DNA of 49,173 nucleotides from Enterococcus sp. PF1-24 (GCF_029893325.1 NZ_JARXWL010000025.1:1-49173); one strand, 5' to 3'; counted from the first letter of the stretch, positions 29,301 to 36,333 are shown. Notes: generated from the letters alone by a model not told the origin. A program made the numbers and translations.

Positions 29301-30800
29301 AGTTTTATCAAAGATGATAGCATTGCTAATAAAGTCTTAGTTACCAAGTATGCGAATCAAAAAAAAGGTGGTAATGTACCTAGTCAAAATATAATTAATG
29401 ATAGAATATCTTTCTGGGAAATATTAGTTAAAGCTAATTTAATGAGTCAGAAAAAATATAAATCACTAACAATGGGTAAAATGCCTGATAAATTAGAAGG
29501 TTTTATCAATCGTCAGTTAGTAGAGAATCGCCAAATCACTAAAAATGTAGCTAATATTTTAGCAAAATATTATGAAAATACTGATACAGTGATTTTGACA
29601 CCAAAATCAGCTCTGACAAGCCAATTTAGAAAAGGTATCATCTATTTACCAAATCCTGATTTTGATGAAAATAAAGCTAAAGCAGATCCTAAAAACTATC
29701 AAGTGAAGCGCTTGAAAAAAGAAGTTCTTCACCCAGGATTCCCTAAAAATCGTGATATCAATGATTATCACCATGCTCATGATGCCTATTTGAATGCGGT
29801 AGTTGCTAATTATTTATATTTAACAAAACCAGAGCTAAAAAATGTTTGGGTTTATGGTAGCTATGAGAGAAAGGCGGCAGATACTTTTGGTAAATGGGCA
29901 AATCAACGGAAAAACAAATCACTTCAATTGTTAAGCGATATGCTTGATGAAAATTGGGTGGACAAAGAAACTGGTGAAATTTTAGGTAAAAGAGATGAAA
30001 TCCTGACTAAGATTGGTAAAATATTAAGTTATCGAAATGTTAATCTAGTTAAGAAAATAGAAACGCAAATTGGTAAGTTTGGTGATGAATCTGTTTATAA
30101 AAAGGATCCAAAAGCTAAGAGTTTTGCTAATGGTTTGAAAGATGATTTGAATCCCAATAATTATGGTGGGACGAAGGCACCGATTTCAGCCTTTACAGCA
30201 GTTATTAAAAATTCCAAGGGAAATATTAAACCTATTTCAATACCAGCGATGGTTGCTGATAAGTATTTAGCTGCTGAAAATAAGTTGAATTTTGTTCAAG
30301 AACTTTACCCTAAAGATAAAGTTGTTGAAGTTGTAGTAGAGAAAGTGCCGAAGTACACGAAATTTGAAAACAACAATGTTTTAAGACTATTAGCGAGTAC
30401 AGTTGAAGCGCAAAAAGCTGACGCATTATCCTTTACTCAGAAAGAAATGTCTTTATTAAAGCAGGAAGATAGTATTTTAATTCCTTTATACGATAAGGTT
30501 AGCAATTATCTTGTAAGAAATAAAGTATATAGTGACGTTAACCTAAATAAATGGCAAACAGGAATAAGAGAAGAGTTTATTACGTTAATTTGGAAAGAAC
30601 AAGCAGAGTTTATTATGGATGCTTTTTCAATTACTAAATCAGGTACTACAACAGCTAATGGAATGATAAAAGGAAAAATTGGTGGTCCAAATGGAAGACA
30701 GCGTCATACATCCAAAGCGATAGATACAATCACCAACAACACTACCTTAATCTATCAGTCAATTACTGGATTATATGAAACACGTAGAACTTTGAAATAG
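26349..30800 (+). CDS. cas9: type II-A CRISPR endonuclease Cas9, long variant
   Basis: The 1483-residue protein is the RNA-guided DNA nuclease of this locus. All catalytic residues can be placed: RuvC-I Asp10 (GLDIGTASVGWAV), RuvC-II Glu889 (VVIEMSREN), HNH Asp979-His980 (YEVDHIIPQSF) and RuvC-III His1141/Asp1145 (YHHAHDAYLNAVV). The Arg-rich bridge helix (RRLKRGQRRRLKRRHER) is intact, and the PAM-reading pair is Arg1450/Arg1452 in GRQRHTS. S. pyogenes Cas9 has 1368 residues; here the conserved FRIPYYVGPL starts at 549 instead of 446, so about 100 extra residues lie in the recognition lobe. The start is ATG 26349 after GAGGGA; an in-frame ATG at 26337 adds four residues. Confidence 0.97.
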   Translation: MNKNYTVGLDIGTASVGWAVIDDQFNLIQGKKRINDNGKLRKVKTNLWGVRLFEAGDVAADRRLKRGQRRRLKRRHERLNYLRGIFAEEMFKVDDSFFIRLDESFYQMEDKKADTYQYRDSKGYLQSQSVVNKPIVKYPLFKTKSAEKDYYKKYPTIYHLRKHLMESNVQADLREIYLAMHHIVKYRGHFTNQGQKFDLRNMDIAGSLAETLSIFEEATSFTFGIANVDTTKANEILENNRLSKSKKAFDLNEVYKVAENSVYMAGNEQFVEIFEEKTVKQKADFIKDKQKQIKALFTAIVGNKINLKDIFANSQYTEKENELFPKDLYFNKEDFEDNLATLENLIQPEELEVLISGKKVYESIILAGILNGKSSLSAAMVEKYENHKNQLSKLKKFTLSISKELYDSFFKENGIYSQYIQGTGDPAKTTNLEDFYKAIKKSFEKEFKVKFPDGEKTFDFSQVDLSDETQKFLNEISNEMKFETYLLKQRMYKNGAIPYQIHEEELLTIINNQKQYYPFLGETIVLSEEDDEGNIVKKTEYKIQTLMKFRIPYYVGPLTEAKQGTAGKKQSSKSRFAWMQKITDEKVTPWNFDKIVNKETSAVEFIERMTSFCTYLPDEKVLPKNSLTYQEFCVYNELIVSGYYEKDYTGKSRKTYFGVGLMSELVENLFKKHKKVTANQVLDFLCNQKNIRATDIFGIDRRTLNGKPSFNNSLATYIDLINAGIPAEMIEKNRQELEEIIKWQTIFEDKKVLKKTIRNANQKWQIFSDTQVKNLAGRRYSGFGNLSMKLIDGIRDKQTGLTILEQLKANGYDNFMRLVFGETANRYTYKKQIEALQTQNIDETTISYEAVENLAGSPAIKKGIWQSLEIIQELEDFLGRENIGKVVIEMSRENALGRTQSRYNKLKKLYDSFKENNKELIEEVNKEQIEKVNKELESYKKREQDLNTEKLYLYFNQLGKCAYTDTELHINELANYEVDHIIPQSFIKDDSIANKVLVTKYANQKKGGNVPSQNIINDRISFWEILVKANLMSQKKYKSLTMGKMPDKLEGFINRQLVENRQITKNVANILAKYYENTDTVILTPKSALTSQFRKGIIYLPNPDFDENKAKADPKNYQVKRLKKEVLHPGFPKNRDINDYHHAHDAYLNAVVANYLYLTKPELKNVWVYGSYERKAADTFGKWANQRKNKSLQLLSDMLDENWVDKETGEILGKRDEILTKIGKILSYRNVNLVKKIETQIGKFGDESVYKKDPKAKSFANGLKDDLNPNNYGGTKAPISAFTAVIKNSKGNIKPISIPAMVADKYLAAENKLNFVQELYPKDKVVEVVVEKVPKYTKFENNNVLRLLASTVEAQKADALSFTQKEMSLLKQEDSILIPLYDKVSNYLVRNKVYSDVNLNKWQTGIREEFITLIWKEQAEFIMDAFSITKSGTTTANGMIKGKIGGPNGRQRHTSKAIDTITNNTTLIYQSITGLYETRRTLK

Positions 30801-30818
30801 ACACTATAAACAAAAAAT

Positions 30819-30850
30819 CTCTCAGAAGCTTGTCTTCTGAGAGTAATTTT
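30819..30850. terminator. bidirectional terminator between cas9 and tracrRNA
   Basis: CTCTCAGAAG (30819-30828) pairs with CTTCTGAGAG (30834-30843). A T-rich run follows on the plus strand and a T6 run on the minus strand, so it can end cas9 mRNA and stop read-through of the tracrRNA. Confidence 0.82.
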
Positions 30851-30864
30851 TTAATAATTTTAGA

Positions 30865-30967
30865 CAAAAAAAGAGCGATGACGCTCTTACTTTTAAAAGT
30901 TGTTTACGCATAAAGCTTATTTTAACTTTGGTATGTTATTTTGAACGATTCCCATAGTTCATATAAC
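30865..30967 (-). ncRNA. tracrRNA
   Basis: Read on the minus strand, this roughly 100-base RNA begins near 30967 and carries an anti-repeat (about 30920-30957) that pairs with the crRNA repeat. GGGAATCGTTCAAAATAAC matches the repeat's 3' half, and ACATACC then AAAG and TTAAAAT form the upper stem, bulge and lower stem seen in S. pyogenes. A nexus-like segment (AAGCTTTATGCGTAAAC) and the hairpin AAGAGCG-tcat-CGCTCTT with a U7 tail follow, the latter being both final stem-loop and terminator. Its promoter is at 30974-31002. It supplies the second RNA needed by Cas9. Confidence 0.93.
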
Positions 30968-30973
30968 ACAATT

Positions 30974-31002
30974 ATTATAATTGATAAGCATTTGATTGTC
31001 AA
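30974..31002 (-). promoter_or_regulatory. tracrRNA promoter
   Basis: On the minus strand TTGACA (31002-30997) and TATAAT (30979-30974) are exactly 17 bases apart, a perfect consensus. It lies directly upstream of cas1 on the opposite strand, and its -10 is part of the palindrome ATTATAAT. Confidence 0.92.
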
Positions 31003-31020
31003 CAGAATGGAGGAGGAAAT

Positions 31021-31899
31021 ATGACTTGGCGCACGATTGTTATTAATGAACATTCGAAGTTGAGCTATCAAAATGGCAGTTTGATTTATAAATCAAATAC
31101 ATTGGTAGAAAAGATTCATTTATCAGAAATACATACACTTTTGTTAGAAACAACTGATATTACAATTACTACTGGCTTAACTTGCAAACTAATTGAAAAT
31201 AATATAAAAATAATTTTTTGTGATCAAAAAAGAAATCCTCAAGCTGAAATCATCCCTTATTATGGTACTCACGATAGTAGCAGAAAAATTGTGCAGCAAT
31301 TAAATTGGCAAGAAGAACATAAACAAACTGTTTGGACTGAGGTAATGAAACAAAAAATTTATAATCAAGCGTTACATTTAAGTAAGATAAATAAATTGGA
31401 AGAGTCCAAAATGTTACTATCTTATTTAGATAATTTACAAGTTTTTGATACGACTAACCGAGAAGGGCATAGTGCGAAAGTTTATTTTAATGCCTTATTT
31501 GGTAAAAAATTTTCTCGTGAGCAGGAAAATGATATTAATGCTTTTTTAGATTATGGTTATTCCTTAGTTCTTTCTATTGTCAATCGTGAAATTGCTAAAA
31601 ATGGTCAATTAACACAGATTGGTCTGAAACATTCCAATTATTTTAATCCATATAATCTTTCTAGTGATTTAATGGAGCCTTTTAGAATTGTGGTAGATGA
31701 AATTGTTTACGAAGTACAAGATTATTCTTTTAAATTAAATAAGCACCGGTTGTTTGATATTTTCCAAAAAACTTATGACTATAATAAAAAGAAGATGTAT
31801 TTGACGAATATTATTGAACATTATGTCAAAAAAGTTTTAAGTTGCTTGGATAAACAAACATTGGATAAATTTCCGGAGTTTAGAATAAGTGAGTTATAG
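31021..31899 (+). CDS. cas1: CRISPR integrase Cas1 (type II-A)
   Basis: The 292-residue protein is the catalytic subunit of the Cas1-Cas2 spacer integrase. The metal-binding residues can be placed in REGHSAKVYF (Glu), IGLKHSNYFNPYN (His) and SSDLMEPFR (Asp). Length fits type II-A. GGAGGAGG is a very strong ribosome site just before the ATG. No clear plus-strand promoter separates it from the tracrRNA promoter, so it probably depends on read-through from cas9. Confidence 0.96.
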   Translation: MTWRTIVINEHSKLSYQNGSLIYKSNTLVEKIHLSEIHTLLLETTDITITTGLTCKLIENNIKIIFCDQKRNPQAEIIPYYGTHDSSRKIVQQLNWQEEHKQTVWTEVMKQKIYNQALHLSKINKLEESKMLLSYLDNLQVFDTTNREGHSAKVYFNALFGKKFSREQENDINAFLDYGYSLVLSIVNREIAKNGQLTQIGLKHSNYFNPYNLSSDLMEPFRIVVDEIVYEVQDYSFKLNKHRLFDIFQKTYDYNKKKMYLTNIIEHYVKKVLSCLDKQTLDKFPEFRISEL

Positions 31900-32239
31900 G
31901 TATATGAGACAATTACTATTCTTTGATTTGCCAACCGATACACCACAAGATAAAAAAGAATATCGTAGATTTCGTAAGTTTTTACTTTCAGAAGGGTTCA
32001 TAATGTTACAATTTTCTGTTTATACTAAATTAACATTAAATGATATACAGGCAAAAACTATCACACGGCGGTTAGAACAAAATAAGCCCAAAAGTGGCAA
32101 CGTTGTTGTATTGAAAGTTACCGAAAAACAATTTGCACAAATGACTTACTTGTTAGGTGAAAAAGATATTGCGATTGCCAATACTGATCAAAGGGTCGTA
32201 TTTTTAGGAGAGGAGTTGAGAAGTAGTGATTCAAATTAA
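31889..32239 (+). CDS. cas2: CRISPR adaptation protein Cas2 (type II-A)
   Basis: The 116-residue protein is the structural partner of Cas1. MSYRYMRQLLFFDLPTDTPQ with the Asp in FFDLPT, FRKFLLSEGFIMLQFSVY and VTEKQFAQM match streptococcal type II-A Cas2. It starts with GTG inside the last codons of cas1; starting at the in-frame ATG 31904 would drop the conserved SYRY segment. It overlaps csn2 by 14 bases. Confidence 0.95.
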   Translation: MSYRYMRQLLFFDLPTDTPQDKKEYRRFRKFLLSEGFIMLQFSVYTKLTLNDIQAKTITRRLEQNKPKSGNVVVLKVTEKQFAQMTYLLGEKDIAIANTDQRVVFLGEELRSSDSN

Positions 32240-32915
32240 TTTTCCTCATTTAGACCAGCCCATTGAATTAGTCAAAGGAAAATGCAATGTTTTGGTGGTT
32301 GAAAATAATCCGATTTATTCCAAAGTCATTTATTCAATTTACAATCATCAAGACGAGTATTTTAAAATCTTCGACGAAAATAATAAGCTTTTAAAAGCTA
32401 AAGAGATAGTAACTATTTTTCACCCTTTGGCTTTTGATTTCAATGAAAAATCCATTAAGACGCTTTTTTATAATCGAATTATTAACCAAATTAATATGGA
32501 AGTTGAAGAAAAACAAAGCTTAGAAAATAACTTTCGTAGTTTAGTTAATCAATTAGTAGAGTTAGTTGATGAAAATAATAATTTGGATGTAGCTTATAAT
32601 GACGATTTGGATTTCAAAAACTTCTTCAAAAGTATTGATCTTTCTATCAATCAAACAATCCAAAGCAGTATTTTTGAAAAAATTCAATTAATTATTAATA
32701 TTTTAGATGAATTAGCAGCGGAAAAATTGTTAATTTTTACTAATTTAAATATCTTTCTATCAAATCAAGAATATTTGTATATGATGGAGCAAATTAATTT
32801 GAATAACCAAACAGTTTTAATTATTGAAAGTAGCAGATATACACTAGAAAATATCCCCTATTACTATCTAGACACCGATTTCTTTCTTGATGAAAGTATG
32901 GTAAAATTAGATTAA
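32226..32915 (+). CDS. csn2: type II-A adaptation protein Csn2
   Basis: The 229-residue protein belongs to the short Csn2 group. Family members form tetrameric rings that bind free DNA ends during spacer acquisition. Recognisable parts are the beta-rich start (INFPHLDQPIELVKGKCNVLV), a long helical middle and LLIFTNLNIFLSNQEYLYMM near the end, close to the position of the degenerate Walker-like region. It starts with GTG inside cas2 and is followed after 91 bases by the first repeat. Confidence 0.92.
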   Translation: MIQINFPHLDQPIELVKGKCNVLVVENNPIYSKVIYSIYNHQDEYFKIFDENNKLLKAKEIVTIFHPLAFDFNEKSIKTLFYNRIINQINMEVEEKQSLENNFRSLVNQLVELVDENNNLDVAYNDDLDFKNFFKSIDLSINQTIQSSIFEKIQLIINILDELAAEKLLIFTNLNIFLSNQEYLYMMEQINLNNQTVLIIESSRYTLENIPYYYLDTDFFLDESMVKLD

Positions 32916-33006
32916 ATAACATATCGATTTTAAGAGGAAACATTCAGAGTTGAAGGGTTGGTAGCCCAACTACCAAAAATCTAGAGCTTCAAAAAATTCA
33001 TTTGAG
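32916..33006 (+). promoter_or_regulatory. CRISPR leader
   Basis: The leader ends in ATTTGAG (33000-33006) directly against the first repeat, the type II-A leader-anchoring motif that directs integration. A 7-bp hairpin TTGGTAG / CTACCAA lies at 32958-32976. A possible array promoter is the extended -10 TGGTAAAAT at 32897-32905, inside the end of csn2. Confidence 0.8.
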
Positions 33007-33430
33007 GTTTTAGAGGTATGTAATTTTGAATGGTTCCCAAACCTTCCCATATTCCGCAAATCGTACACACGAGTTTTAGAGGTATGTAATTTTGAATGGT
33101 TCCCAAACTCCACCTTTTTCAATAATATGCAAAATATCGTTTTAGAGGTATGTAATTTTGAATGGTTCCCAAACTGCACCTTGCAAGAGCTGTCACAATC
33201 GCGAGTTTTAGAGGTATGTAATTTTGAATGGTTCCCAAACTATGTATTGTAATTGCCTTAGTAATTAGCTGTTTTAGAGGTATGTAATTTTGAATGGTTC
33301 CCAAACTGTCATATGCACGTTTCTTTTCAATTCTTCGTTTTAGAGGTATGTAATTTTGAATGGTTCCCAAACTGCGTTTATTTCATTTAGTTATGTTTTA
33401 GAGGTATGTAATCTTGAATGATTCCCCAAA
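33007..33430 (+). CRISPR. type II-A CRISPR array, 7 repeats and 6 spacers
   Basis: Six identical 36-base repeats begin GTTTTAGAGG and end GGTTCCCAAAC at 33007, 33073, 33139, 33205, 33271 and 33337. The seventh (33395-33430) is degenerate, with two substitutions and a shifted C/A tail. Spacers 1-5 are each 30 bases; spacer 6 (33373-33394) is only 22. The leader is on the csn2 side and the array is read on the plus strand, so newest spacers are at the left. The repeat pairs with the anti-repeat at about 30920-30957. Confidence 0.98.
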
Positions 33431-33589
33431 AATTCGCTTGCTAACACCACAAAAAAATTTGAAAGGGGCTTCTCCCAAGCTGCATTTCATTTTGTTTATG
33501 AAATATGAGTATAGCTGATGTCGTAGGGGACGCCGAAGTGTTTATTGTTCTGTATTATAAATGATTCCCATTTTTGTAAGGAGCCGACC

Positions 33590-33907
33590 ATGACTAATCT
33601 AAAAGTAATTACCCTATGTGGTTCAACTAGATTTAAAGATGAGTTTAGAGAAATTGAAGCAAAACTAGCATTAGTCGGAGCAGCAGTCTTTAGTGTAGGC
33701 TTTTTTGAAAAGAGTGAAGGTATCGAAATTACTAAGGAACAGGAAAAACTATTCAAGCAGTTACACTTTAGCAAGATTGATTTATCTGATGAAATCTTTG
33801 TTATTGATGTCAATGGCTATATTGGCGAGAGCACGAGAAAAGAAATTGATTATGCGATGCAAAATAATAAAGTAGTAAGATATTATTCTAAAGAATATAA
33901 TGGTTAA
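33590..33907 (+). CDS. small nucleoside-deoxyribosyltransferase-like protein
   Basis: The 105-residue protein has the NDT/DUF4406-like Rossmann pattern: ITLCGSTRFKDEF at the start, a middle ending LHFSKIDLSDEIFVID, then NGYIGESTRKEIDYAM, where Gly-Glu-Ser matches the place of the catalytic Glu in nucleoside 2-deoxyribosyltransferases, and VVRYYSKEY. True NDTs swap bases on deoxynucleosides; many small relatives have unknown substrates. The start is ATG 33590, seven bases after AAGGAG. It follows the CRISPR array directly and ends at a terminator. Confidence 0.7.
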   Translation: MTNLKVITLCGSTRFKDEFREIEAKLALVGAAVFSVGFFEKSEGIEITKEQEKLFKQLHFSKIDLSDEIFVIDVNGYIGESTRKEIDYAMQNNKVVRYYSKEYNG

Positions 33908-33910
33908 AAC

Positions 33911-33958
33911 AAAACCAACCACCCCATCATCAATCAATGATGACAAGTGGTTGGTTTT
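33911..33958. terminator. bidirectional terminator before asnB
   Basis: AAAACCAACCAC (33911-33922) pairs perfectly with GTGGTTGGTTTT (33947-33958), with an inner CATCAT/ATGATG stem. It lies between convergent genes; the minus-strand side reads into a clear T run. Confidence 0.85.
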
Positions 33959-33970
33959 CAATTTCTAATT

Positions 33971-35830
33971 CTATTTTCCAACGGTAATTGGGTTGCGTTC
34001 TAATTGAACATTGTACCAAACCATAAAGGTTAGGACAGTCCATAATTTACGAGAAACATCTTGTTTGCCAGAGGCGTGAGTTTCTAATAGGTTTAATACA
34101 TATTTTTTATCAATCCAAGCTTCAGTGTCAGAAGTTTGGATGATATTTTTTGCCCAATCGTATAATTCATCTTGCAGCCAATGACGAATTGGTACTGGGA
34201 AACCTAATTTTTTACGGAAGATAACTGGTTCTGGTACGAAACTTTCAGCTGCTTTTCGCAAAATATATTTCGTTGTGTTGTTAGCAATTCGCATATCAGA
34301 TGGAATTTTGCTAGCAACTTTAAAGACTTCTTTATCAACGAAAGGTGTCCGCAATTCTAAGCTGGCAGACATAGTGGTACGGTCGGCATTGGTTAGTAAA
34401 TCACCAATTAGCCAAGTGTTCATATCAATATATTGCATTCTAGTGATTGGGTCTAAGTTTTTAGAATCATCATAAAATGGTTTGGTAACATCCATATAGG
34501 AAATTTGCTTGTTATATTGGGGCATAAATAATTTTTTCTCATCTTCTAAGAAAATTTTCGCATTGCCCACATAACGTTCTTCAATTGGTGTAGTTCCACG
34601 TTCTAAGAAACTTTTTCCTTTAACCCCTTCAGGCATAATTTTAGAAATTTGTTTTAAGGCACTGTTAATTGGAGAAGGGACTTTATCAAAGACTGCTAAT
34701 GAGTTAGGTTCGTTATAAATCGTGTAGCCACCGAATAATTCATCCGCACCTTCACCACTTAAAGCCACTTTACAGATTTTACGAGCTTCTTTAGCTAGGA
34801 AATACTGGGGAACAGCAGCTGGGTCAGCTAAAGGTTCATCCATATCCCACACGAAATCAGGGAAAGCATCCGCAAATTGTTGTGCAGTAATCACGCTACT
34901 GTGGTTTTTAACACCTAAGTCAACGGCGGTTTCTTTGGCTAGGTCAATTTCGCTATAACCTTCACGTTCAAAACCAACAGAAATGGTATTTAAATCGTTA
35001 TTAAATTCTTTAGCAATCGCTACAATGATTGATGAATCAATCCCACCAGATAAGAAAGATCCAACAGTTACGTCAGAGCGCATATGTTTTTCAACACTTT
35101 CAAATAGCACATCTCTTAATTCTTTAGTTAACTGCTTTTCTTCAGTATGAACAGGGTGGAAAGCAGGCGTGAAGTAGCGTTCGATTACTAATGGTTGATC
35201 TTTTTCTTTAATGAAATAATGTCCAGGAACTAAACGTTTGATTTCAGTTGTCATTGTTAGTGGGTCTGGAACAAATTGATAAGTCATATATTGTTGTAAA
35301 GCTTCATTGCTGAAAGTTTGTTCTTTTAAAATTGCCCGTAAAGATTTTGATTCTGAGGCAAAATAAAATTTATTATCTTCTTCAGCGTAATGGAAAGGTT
35401 TGATTCCGAAATGGTCACGAGCACCGAATAAAGTTTCTTCTTCGCGATCCCAAATTACAAAAGCAAACATCCCACGTAAGTAGTTAACGATGTCTTTGCC
35501 GTATTTTTTGTACATACCTAAAATAACTTCTGTATCACTATGAGTCGCAAAAGAATAGCCTTCAGCTTTTAATTCTTCCCGCATTTCAACATAGTTATAA
35601 ATTTCACCATTAAAAAGAATCCAATAGCGCTCATTATCGTAAGGTAGGGGTTGACCGCCTTTTTCTAAGTCGATGATACTTAAACGACGAAAGCCTAAAG
35701 TAACGTGTTGATCTTGATAGTAACCTTCATCATCAGGACCACGATGCACAATCCGGTCATTCATTTTCTTAATTTCAGCTTTTAAATCAGTGTTTTGATT
35801 GTAGTGCATACAACCGACAAATCCACACAT
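33971..35830 (-). CDS. asnB: asparagine synthase (glutamine-hydrolysing)
   Basis: The 619-residue enzyme makes asparagine from aspartate, ATP and glutamine. The N-terminal Ntn glutaminase begins at Met1-Cys2 (MCGFVGCMHYN), where Cys2 is the nucleophile, and includes HRGPDDEG and FNGEIYNYVEMREEL. The synthetase half has the ATP loop VGSFLSGGIDSSIIVA and the ALSGEGADELFGGY motif. An upstream GTG at 35842 is in frame but is part of the ribosome site GAGGTG, so the ATG at 35830 must be used to expose Cys2. No T-box leader is seen. Confidence 0.95.
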   Translation of the reverse strand: MCGFVGCMHYNQNTDLKAEIKKMNDRIVHRGPDDEGYYQDQHVTLGFRRLSIIDLEKGGQPLPYDNERYWILFNGEIYNYVEMREELKAEGYSFATHSDTEVILGMYKKYGKDIVNYLRGMFAFVIWDREEETLFGARDHFGIKPFHYAEEDNKFYFASESKSLRAILKEQTFSNEALQQYMTYQFVPDPLTMTTEIKRLVPGHYFIKEKDQPLVIERYFTPAFHPVHTEEKQLTKELRDVLFESVEKHMRSDVTVGSFLSGGIDSSIIVAIAKEFNNDLNTISVGFEREGYSEIDLAKETAVDLGVKNHSSVITAQQFADAFPDFVWDMDEPLADPAAVPQYFLAKEARKICKVALSGEGADELFGGYTIYNEPNSLAVFDKVPSPINSALKQISKIMPEGVKGKSFLERGTTPIEERYVGNAKIFLEDEKKLFMPQYNKQISYMDVTKPFYDDSKNLDPITRMQYIDMNTWLIGDLLTNADRTTMSASLELRTPFVDKEVFKVASKIPSDMRIANNTTKYILRKAAESFVPEPVIFRKKLGFPVPIRHWLQDELYDWAKNIIQTSDTEAWIDKKYVLNLLETHASGKQDVSRKLWTVLTFMVWYNVQLERNPITVGK

Positions 35831-35865
35831 ACAGTTTTTCACCTCAAATTTATTTTCGTAGGAAG

Positions 35866-35900
35866 AACAGGAAAGAATTGAACAAATATTCCTGTTTTTT
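35866..35900 (+). terminator. plus-oriented hairpin just upstream of asnB
   Basis: AACAGGAA (35866-35873) pairs with TTCCTGTT (35889-35896), followed by T residues to 35900 on the plus strand. In that orientation it is terminator-like; on the minus strand it would be a leader hairpin of asnB. Confidence 0.45.
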
Positions 35901-36063
35901 CCAATGCTATCTATAGTAAATAGACAATCTTAGTTATTGTTTTCCTTATTGAGATTATCATATTCACCAAGAAAAAGAAAGATTCTTTACCTTTTTTAAA
36001 GAATATCTGGGGAATTTTTGGTGTAATGGCTCTTAGTGGTAAAATGAGAGTGAAATTTGCGCG

Positions 36064-36090
36064 GGTGCAGGGCAAGCCATTCCGTTTTTT
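36064..36090 (+). repeat. extra copy of the short module of the 243-bp element
   Basis: This stretch (GGTGCAGGGCAAGCCATTCC, then a T run) is repeated almost exactly at 36184-36212, where it joins the two halves of the element. It therefore looks like a third, leading copy of the linker module. Confidence 0.8.
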
Positions 36091-36333
36091 CTAATCCAGC
36101 TGCATGGCTTTGCACCACTCGATAAAGTGAAAAGAAAATCCGCGGTAAAAAGCATCGCTATATTTTCTTTTGCACTTTACTCAGGTGCAGGGCAAGCCAT
36201 TCCGCTTTTTTTCTAATCTAGCTACGTGAGCTAACTCTCTTCGATAAAGTGAAGAAGAAATTCGTGGCAAAAAACGCCACTATAATTTATTCTTGCACTT
36301 TACTCGAGAGCTGAACGAGCCCACTTCGCTTTT
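36091..36333 (+). repeat. 243-bp composite intergenic element, copy A
   Basis: The element is made of two related halves joined by short T-ending modules and matches 46124-46366 over its whole length, in the same order. First halves of both copies share CTTTGCACC and second halves share GCTAACTC before TCGATAAA. Hairpins lie at 36123-36179 (stem arms TAAAGTG, AAAAGAAAAT, GCGGT) and 36245-36302 (TAAAGTG, AAGAAGAAATT, GTGGC). It is non-coding in all frames and lies between asnB and the aldo/keto reductase. I do not recognise it as a named repeat family. Confidence 0.88.

Noticed and set aside
32970-33370. Reading frames on the minus strand across the array coding a repeated peptide (GTIQNYIPLK or FGNHSKLHTSK)
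   Set aside because: They are the CRISPR repeats translated in two frames; no ribosome sites and no codon bias.
33540-33574. Possible remnant CRISPR repeat (AATGATTCCC shared with the last repeat)
   Set aside because: Only about 16 of 27 aligned bases match, spacing does not fit the 66-base period, and the stretch overlaps the ribosome site region of the next gene.
35831-36000. Possible T-box leader for asnB
   Set aside because: No AGGGTGGNACCGCG-like antiterminator core is present, and the T run of the hairpin at 35866 is on the wrong strand for asnB attenuation.
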